Of a stretch of DNA of 64,000 bases, positions 57,534 to 64,000 are shown in pieces. Made by a program: the position numbers and the translations under genes. Below the pieces are notes generated by a model. The model made no database searches. It saw only the letters and a program-made list of their open reading frames with translations, and was not told the origin of the DNA. How positions within the stretch are numbered: position 1 is the first letter of the stretch; each line of letters begins with the position of its first letter. The stretch spans positions 7,450,001 to 7,514,000 of the forward strand of contig NC_084682.1 of assembly GCF_028389875.1 (NCBI RefSeq), written 5' to 3'. This DNA is from Rhea pennata. Lineage: Eukaryota; Chordata; Aves; Rheiformes; Rheidae.

Positions 57534-57894
57534 ATGGCCGAGCGCCGCGTGCCCTTCACCTTCCTGCGCAGCCCCAGCTGGGACCCCTTCCGGGACTGGT
57601 ACCACGGCAGCCGCCTCTTCGACCAGTCCTTCGGGATGCCCCACATCCCCGAGGACTGGTACAAGTGGCCGAGCGGCAGCGCCTGGCCGGGCTACTACCG
57701 GCTGCTGCCCGGGGAGAGCCCGCTGGTGCCGGCGCTGGGCTCGGCCTACGGCCGGGCGCTCACCCGCCAGCTCAGCAGCGGCGTCTCCGAGATCCGCCAG
57801 ACCGCCGACAGCTGGAAGGTCACCCTGGACGTCAACCACTTCGCGCCCGAAGAGCTGGTGGTCAAGACCAAGGATAACGTCGTGGAGATAACCG
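57534..57894 (+). CDS. HSPB1: HSPB1 exon 1
   Basis: ATG in CAACATGG. It encodes residues 1-120 and one base of G121: the N-terminal region and the first strands of the alpha-crystallin domain ([20 protein letters not shown]). Donor GTGAGC. The 5'UTR before it is probably about 55-60 nt. Confidence 0.97.
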
Positions 57895-59209
57895 GTGAGC
57901 GCGCGAGGGGCAGCGGGGAGCGCGGCGCGGCCCCGGGCGGGCGGCACGGGCTTGCGGGGGGTGGGGACCGCCGCCGGCTCCCCCTGCCCGGCGGGATGCT
58001 CCCGGCAAATCCCCGGCCGGCTCCGGCGCGCGCCCAGGCGGTGAGGCTCGGCCGGGGCCGCCCGGACGGAGCGCAGCGCCCGCGGCACGGGGCCAGCCGT
58101 GTGCCGCCGGCGCCTGGCGCTCCGGGGGGCGGGGGGGCTGGCGGCCGCGGCCGGCCTCGTGCATCTCCCCCCCTCCCTCCCCACCAATTCCAGCAACTGG
58201 GCTGGGTGCAATTCCCAGCCATCGGGATCTGGGAGCCCCGCTGGAGGCCCTGGGGCTGGCTACGATGCTGCGCTGGGCTGCAAACCCCGCAGCTGCGTTT
58301 GGTCCCCGCTGCCGGCAGCAGCTCCTTGCGTCGTCTGGAGCAATTTGCTGGCCCTGAATTTGGGAATGCTTCCAGAGGGGCCCAGTGCTGTGCCCTGATT
58401 CCTGCTGGAGATGCAGGAAGGGGAGGAAATCCTGCAATCCCGTCACCCAGCGCTGCTCCAGCCTGATATCCAGGCAGGGAAACCCTGTGCCGGTCCCCTT
58501 GTCCCCGTCCTGGGCCATCGGCCTGGCTCTGTAGGGATCAGAGATGAACCCCCCCACCCCATGCCATCCAGCCCCCCAAATGCCACCTCGTTTGAGCTGT
58601 GCTGCAGCTGGGGGTCTCACCCCACGGCACGGGTGCCTTCCCGAGGGCTGGCATGGGGAAGGTGGGCCCTGAGCTCGGAGGCCTTTCCAGCCCTGGTGCC
58701 CAGCCATCAGGCTTCAACCTTTTCTGGCTTTTCTTTTTCTTCCAGGGAAACACGAGGAGAAGCAGGATGAACATGGCTTCATCTCCAGATGCTTCACCCG
58801 AAAATACACGTAAGTGCCAGAGCGAGATGGGATCCTGGTGCCCTCTCCCCCCGCCTCCACCCGCCACTTTGGGGACCTCTCCTGTCCACCGAGTCCTGCC
58901 CTATCCCCTCCAGAGCCTCTTCCTGGGCAAGCTGGGGGTGTCGTTAGCCCAAACAGGGAGGATGGTAGCCAAACATTTGGGGCTGTGAGGGGTGCTGGGG
59001 CCAAGACCTCGTGGTGCTGACCCTGCTCTCCCGCCCACAGCCTCCCGCCCGGCGTCGAAGCCACGGCCGTGCGCTCCTCGCTCTCGCCGGACGGCATGCT
59101 CACCGTGGAAGCGCCCCTGCCCAAGCCGGCCATCCAGTCCGCCGAAATCACCATCCCCGTCACCATCGAGAGCCAAGGCAAGAAAGCAGAGGAACCGGCC
59201 AAGAAGTAG
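57534..59209 (+). CDS. HSPB1: Heat shock protein beta-1 (HSP27/HSP25), complete, three exons
   Basis: This ATP-independent small heat-shock chaperone forms large oligomers that hold unfolding proteins and protect actin. Exons 57534-57894, 58746-58809 and 59041-59209 join to 197 aa. The N-terminal WDPF motif is at residues 16-19. A Ser15 phosphosite context (RSPS) and the MAPKAPK2-type RQLSS (residues 78-82) are present; the position matching human Ser78 is Thr77. The alpha-crystallin domain spans about 87-170, with the single cysteine 136 at the dimer interface and the [12 protein letters not shown] motif. The C-terminal IPV motif is at 180-182, followed by a charged tail ending AEEPAKK. From memory, chicken HSP25 has 193 aa, so this tail or linker differs slightly. 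The start [12 protein letters not shown] is the family N-terminus. Confidence 0.98.
58746..58809 (+). CDS. HSPB1: HSPB1 exon 2
   Basis: Acceptor CTTCCAG, donor GTAAGT, 64 nt. It encodes [20 protein letters not shown] including the conserved cysteine and arginines of the dimer interface. Confidence 0.97.
59041..59209 (+). CDS. HSPB1: HSPB1 exon 3
   Basis: Acceptor CCCACAG. It encodes [20 protein letters not shown] through the C-terminal strand and IPV motif to AKK, with stop TAG at 59207-59209. Confidence 0.97.
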
Positions 59210-59415
59210 CTGGCCCCGAGGAGCAGGGAGAGAAAGTGCTGCCTGCTGCCGCTGCCCTGCACACAGTAGCTGCTCACGCCGCCCCCCGCTTTGATCCTCC
59301 TTTTTATTCTTTATTTTGTACTCACCCCGTCACTGAGTGTCTCAAATAAATGGGAAGAAAAAAGTAGAATCAACTGGAATAAGTAGCTGTGAAATAAAGC
59401 CACCCCGTTCCCTGG
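59210..59415 (+). terminator. HSPB1: HSPB1 3'UTR and poly(A) signals
   Basis: AATAAA occurs at 59345-59350 and again at 59393-59398. Either could be used; the first would give a 3'UTR of about 160 nt. Confidence 0.85.
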
Positions 59416-59626
59416 GCAGCAGGCCTGGCGCCTGGAGCCAGGCCGGGATCTGCGCTGCGGTGGCACTGGGCTGGGACACAGGCCGTGGGCACCCACAGGC
59501 ACCCTCCGGCAGGGCTGGCTGAGCCAGTGGTGCTGGCTGTGATAGGGCACATGTGGGTGCTGCCCAGGTCCCGCATCGCTTTCAGATGGGGCACGGAACT
59601 GCCTGCGCTTGTACCGTCCCCATCCT

Positions 59627-60172
59627 CTGATATCCCTCGTCTCCAATATACCAGGTCTCCAGGATCCCTGGTCTCAACATTCCTGGTCTCCAATGTTCTG
59701 GGTCTCTAACATCCCAGATCTCAATATTCCCAAGTCTCTGATATCCTGGGTCTCCAATATCCTGGGTCTTTGACATCCCAGGCCTCCAATAGCCCAAGTC
59801 TCAACATCCTTGGTCTCCAATAACTCAAGTCTCCAATATCCCAGGTCCCCAATATCCCAAGCCTTAACATCCCAGGTCTCCAATATTCTGGGTCTCTTGA
59901 CACCCCAGACCTCAATATCCCACATCTCCAGTATCTCTAGTCTCTAACATCCTAGATCCCCAATATTCTAAGTCTCCAATATCCCAAATCTCAACGATCT
60001 TTGTCCCAACATCCCGGATCTCCAATATTCTGGGTCTCCAATATCCCAGATCTTAACATCCCACATCTCCAACATCCTAGGTCTCATCATCCTAGGCCTT
60101 CAATATCCCTGGTCTCAGCATCCCAGGTCTCCAATATCCCAAGTCTCAACATCTCTGGTCCCAACATCCCAG
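59627..60172. repeat. 16-bp minisatellite downstream of HSPB1, about 34 copies
   Basis: Degenerate units of the type CTCCAATATCCCAGGT, 15-16 bp each. They alternate between CCAATAT, CAACAT and TCTAACAT variants and between CCCAGGT and CCTGGGT ends. As 16 is not divisible by 3, the minus strand gives repetitive ORFs (ILETWD-like peptides) that are artefacts. Confidence 0.92.
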
Positions 60173-60299
60173 TGGCCGTGGGGGGAATCCCAGATCTGGG
60201 GAGGTCCCAGCCCCTAACACCCACTCTGCTGCGTCCCCTCCTTCCACCATTCCCCGCGGGCACCGAACATCCCCAGGCACCGAAAGCCAAGCAAGCTCC

Positions 60300-62640
60300 C
60301 TGCAGGAGGGAGTCGCAGGGAAGCCGATGGGCAAAGCCGAGCCAGCAGGACGGAGCGCGGCCCCGACAGGGCTCTGCCGCCGAGAGGGCTCCGGGCCACC
60401 TCCCGGGCGGACGAGGGCCGCTGCCGCTGTGTTCCCGCTCCGACAAATCCCTGCTAAGCTCCCCTCTGAGTCATGCCGGAGGCAGGAAGCCTTTCCGGGC
60501 GCTGCTGACCCGTCAGGAATCCCGCGGCCGCCAGGCCCCTTCCCGAGCGCTTGGCAGCCCCTTCGCCCGGGCTGCGCAGCCCCTCTCCTCCGGCGCGCCC
60601 GTGCTTGGCGCAGAGAGTTCGGCAGGCCTCAGGCTGCCGGGGCCGGCGCGGCGGCTGCGGGAGCGGGCGGGCGCGCGGACGAGCTCCTGCGCTCTGCACC
60701 CCGGAGCGGGAGACACGTGGGCCCCCCCCCCCCGCCGCGGCTCCGTCATTTTGGGGATGGGTGGCCACGGCAACCGGAGCGATGCAGACGGTTGCCATAG
60801 CGAGCAGCAGCCCTCTGGCACCCTGCCCACTGTGGAGGCACCGGCCTGGCCCCCCCTTGTCACCGCCGCTGAGGCCCGCGGGCCCTGCCGCAGGTGCAAT
60901 GAGCTTGGCAGGCCTCAGGCGGGGGCCGCGGAGCGCCGGAGCGGGAAGGTTTCCAGGCGTCGGGGGGAGCAGGGCCCCAGGAATTTGCCCCACGGCTCCA
61001 GGGAGAGGGCTCATTGGGGCACCCCGCCCTGCCCGGCCCTGCACGCCCCTCCGCGTGGCTCCGCACCCCCTCGGGGACCCCGCTGCTTCCCGCGCCCCGT
61101 GGCACCGTCCCCCCGCATTGCACGCACACAGAAGCGCGGCTGCCTGGGCACGCTCGCGCTTGCACACGCACGCACGGGCTCTGCCGGGCGGCACGGCCCA
61201 CGCACGCGCACAGCGGGGCAGGCAAAACCGCCCCAGGGGACACCCGCGTAGGGAACCCGGGGCCTCCCCCGGCGGCGCAGGGCTGATCAGGGCGTCGGGG
61301 GCTAACTTGCTGGCAAGGCCCCCGCCGGCCCCAATCTCCCCGGAGAGGGATGCGGGAGGGATGGGAGACACACGCGTGCCGCGAGCGCCGGGGCGCGGGA
61401 AGGCGCCCTGCCCGGGCTGCCGGGGACGGGGCCGTGCGGCTCCCGGCAGCGCCTCGGGGAGGGAGGAGACCCCCGCGGCGGCGCCGCCGCTGCCCCCCGG
61501 CCAGCTCCCTCGCGCCCCGGCCGCCCTGCAAAGGCGCTCTCGGGGTTCGCCCGCTCCTTCGGGCTGCGGTGGGCAGGCCGGAGCATCCCGCGGGAGCGAG
61601 CATCCCACGGGAGCGTCTGCCTCCGCTGCGGGCACGCAAAGCCGCGGGAGGCAGGCCGGGAAGCGCTGCCCGTGCTCTCGCTTCCCGAAAAGCCTTCGCG
61701 GCCTTAGCAACACGCAGGCCGTTGGCGCGTGCCGCCGCCGGCTCCCCGGGGTCTCCGCGCGGGCGGGCGCCGACGCGGGAGCCCCCCGCCCGCGGCGCCC
61801 ACTGCAGAGCATCCTCCCGCGGGCGCCCCCGCGCCCCCGCCGCTGCAGCCCTCGGCGCGCCCCGTGAAACCCCCGGTCGGCAGCCGAGGAGCCCCAGTTT
61901 GGCTGCCTTCACCCCTCCGCGAGCCCCAGGCCCCCCCTCGCCGGGGGTTAGCCCCCCATGGGGGCCCGCTGCCCTGCTTTCCCCGTGCCGGGGAGGGCAG
62001 GGAGGCAGCGCTGGGATGCGCCCGGGCGCGTGAGTCAAGGCGCATTGCAGGTTTACAGTTTCAAAGGGAGGGGATTATTTTTACAGCGTGAGTCACCGCG
62101 CACAACTGCGAGTGGAAAAACCCGCGGGGAGGGAGGCCACGGCCGCGGGCTCCCCGCTTCGCACGGGAAACCCTCCCCATCGCTCCCCAAGCCGGGAGAG
62201 CTCCGGCGCGGCCCACGCCGCGCTCTGCCTTTGCCCTTTCCCGGGCTCCGAAGGTTAAACGCGGGCCAGGAGTGCGGCGAGGGACGACTAGTCAACCATT
62301 AACCCGCCGCGGCGGCCACCCCCAGCACGCACTCAAAACCGGAGCCGACAGGGACGCGCCAGGTTTAACGGTCGAGGCAGCGCGCGGAGCAGCCGGGTCT
62401 CGGCCGCGCGCCGCTCTCGCTGGAAGGAGCCGCGGCCGCGAGAACAAGGCTGTGGCTTAGCGGCCGCGCCAGCCGCCCGGCCCGCGATAAGCGAGCCGCG
62501 GCCGAAGATAAAGGCGGCTCTGCTGCCCGGAGCGCGCGCCCGCGCTTCGGCGACGGCGGCAGCCCCTTCGCCGGCCCCGGCGGCTCCGGGAGCCCACCGG
62601 GCCTCTGCCCTCCTCCCAGCAGAGCCCCGGATAAACTCGA
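60300..62640. other. CpG-rich block between HSPB1 and the YWHAG 3' end, no gene recognised
   Basis: About 2.3 kb of dense CpG. Overlapping long open frames run on both strands, which is typical of GC composition rather than coding. It contains TGAGTCA (AP-1) at 60467-60473, 62031-62037 and 62089-62095. It could be an enhancer or promoter of a noncoding transcript, or part of a bird-specific isochore. Confidence 0.5.
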
Positions 62641-62659
62641 CACGTGCAATACAATTAAG

Positions 62660-64000
62660 CAGCACTGACATCAGATCTGTAAGTTTATTTGCTCAATGTA
62701 CGACGGCTACATAATGACTCACATTCATGATATTCCATCACTGAGGAAAACCGCTAAGAATGGTCCGTGTGTGAAATAATTCCTTACAGAAACACGGAGT
62801 TGGAAAAATAATCACTGATTAGACCTTAAAAATAGTTCACTGCATAACATGACAAAAAGCACAAACAAAGGCTCATTCAAAGAACACAGTCATTGTTCTC
62901 CTACACTGTAATAGTTATAATTTCACCATGACGAACACCAGACATTAAGATTAAGCTAACACTGGTGTTTTCTTTTGCTTTTTTCCTTTTTAAAAACAAA
63001 ATCATATATAATTGCATGTCACTATAGCAACATCCATAACAGATCAGTTTGTTACGATCACTATTTGGTAGAGCAAACTTTACCCCCAAAAGAAAAATAA
63101 ATTAAAAAACTTTAAAAAATTTTTGAAGACTATTTTTGTCATAGGAATACATAACATCTACAGTATAAGTTAATAAATTTCAAGCTACTGTATAGAAATA
63201 CGACACTAGCATGCACAATATTGTATCAATAGAGTAATGGAGCAGTAATCATTTCACTGGAGAGACAGTATCATAGGCAAGTGCATTTCTTAAAAAATGA
63301 AAGAAACCATTCAAGCTGCTTAAAAATCAAGTCCCCCACCCCACTCCATTTTTAGCCCTCTTGTGCGATCTTTCCTGCTTAATTTCTCTAAAGCAGCCAG
63401 AGCAAAAGCTGAAAATAAACATGGGTTTTGTAATTCCAGTAAATCACTTCCAAATTATACAGCTGGGACAACACTGCTCACTGGACATGAAGGTAAATCA
63501 AATAAAGTTAAGAAGCCTAAATAAATCTTCCAGTCCATGGCGTTTACGGCAGGTTTCTGTCAGCTCCCTAAGCTGCGAGCGGCTCGCCGGGCCGGCGAGC
63601 CCGCGGAGGCGGCGGCCGGCTGGAGTCACCCCGGCAAGCGGCAGGGTGTTGCACGCAGTACACGCGGCTGCCGCGAGCGAGGCTCCCGCGCCTCTGCTAG
63701 CATCATCGGGGCAACCTCACTACCACCATCAGCTACGTGCTCATCGCTGCTCGCTCCCTTAAAAGGGGAGGGGGGTAAAAGCTTCGTTTGACTGCTGCTG
63801 AGGGGCCAGAGCTGGAGCCAAGTCCAGTCGTGCCAGACTCCTCGGGCAACCGAGCAACAGAACTGACTGTACTGCGTGTGCAACACCACGATGCTCTGCT
63901 TACGGACTGACTCTCAAGAGGGACGATGAAAGCCTGTTTTAAAAATGCATGAGTGCAGTTTTCCCTACCGCGTAGCTTTAGTTAAAAAGCTACGTGGTAC
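62660..64000 (-). terminator. YWHAG: Probable distal 3'UTR and poly(A) signal of YWHAG (14-3-3 gamma)
   Basis: AT-rich sequence starts abruptly after GC-rich DNA. On the minus strand it ends with AATAAA (62684-62689) about 20 nt before a GT-containing downstream element. The identity rests on synteny: in human, YWHAG lies tail-to-tail next to HSPB1 and has a long, AU-rich 3'UTR. No YWHAG coding sequence lies in the window. A GC-rich insert occurs at about 63,575-63,680, and a strong inverted repeat lies at the window edge. Confidence 0.6.

Noticed and set aside
59674-59925. Repetitive ORF on the minus strand with ILETWD-like peptides
   Set aside because: It is a translation of the 16-bp minisatellite; the peptide periodicity simply mirrors three units of 16 bp.
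60454-62038. ORFs of 392-452 codons between HSPB1 and the YWHAG 3' end
   Set aside because: Same GC-driven pattern, open in several frames and both directions, without domains or splice signals that would support a gene.

Overview
The window is vertebrate nuclear DNA, most likely from a bird or another sauropsid. It holds split genes with GT-AG introns, CpG-island stretches, very GC-rich introns and several minisatellites. It also shows the gene order MDH2 - SRRM3 - HSPB1 - YWHAG, known from human 7q11.23 and, from memory, bird chromosome 19. The HSPB1 protein is close to chicken HSP25 as I remember it but not identical, so I do not assign a species.

Layout. 1-3515: the last four coding exons and 3'UTR of mitochondrial malate dehydrogenase (MDH2, + strand, 5' part outside the window). 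3516 to about 11.9 kb: intergenic DNA, AT-rich at first and then CpG-rich from about 6.4 kb, with candidate regulatory clusters (E-box/POU at 7.2 kb, a four-copy SOX-like tandem at 10.1 kb). About 11.9-12.2 kb: candidate SRRM3 promoter and noncoding first exon. 23,941-50,473: fourteen SRRM3 coding exons (+ strand) joining in frame to a 642-residue protein; its 3'UTR probably runs to a poly(A) signal at 55,806. 57.0-59.4 kb: HSPB1 (small heat-shock protein, three exons, 197 aa) with a recognisable stress promoter. 59.6-60.2 kb: a 16-bp minisatellite. 60.3-62.6 kb: a CpG-rich stretch with no gene. 62.66-64.0 kb: AT-rich sequence read as the distal 3'UTR of YWHAG on the minus strand.

The genes do not form an operon or pathway; they are a conserved synteny block. 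MDH2 serves the citric acid cycle and malate-aspartate shuttle, SRRM3 promotes neural and endocrine microexon splicing, HSPB1 is a stress-induced chaperone, and YWHAG encodes 14-3-3 gamma.

The most interesting part is SRRM3 intron 10 (40,213-45,471), the only phase-0 coding intron of the gene. It follows a weak donor and contains possible alternative 3' ends: read-through to a stop; a strong acceptor at 41,323 followed within three codons by a stop and a T-rich, 3'UTR-like stretch with a poly(A) signal; a second acceptor/poly(A) module at 43,140; an internal CpG-rich stretch with paired YY1-like sites; and a possible 20-nt poison microexon at 44,422. Each alternative 3' end or poison event would give a protein with the N-terminal cwf21 region but without the C-terminal eMIC domain. 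This is inference from sequence and needs RNA data.
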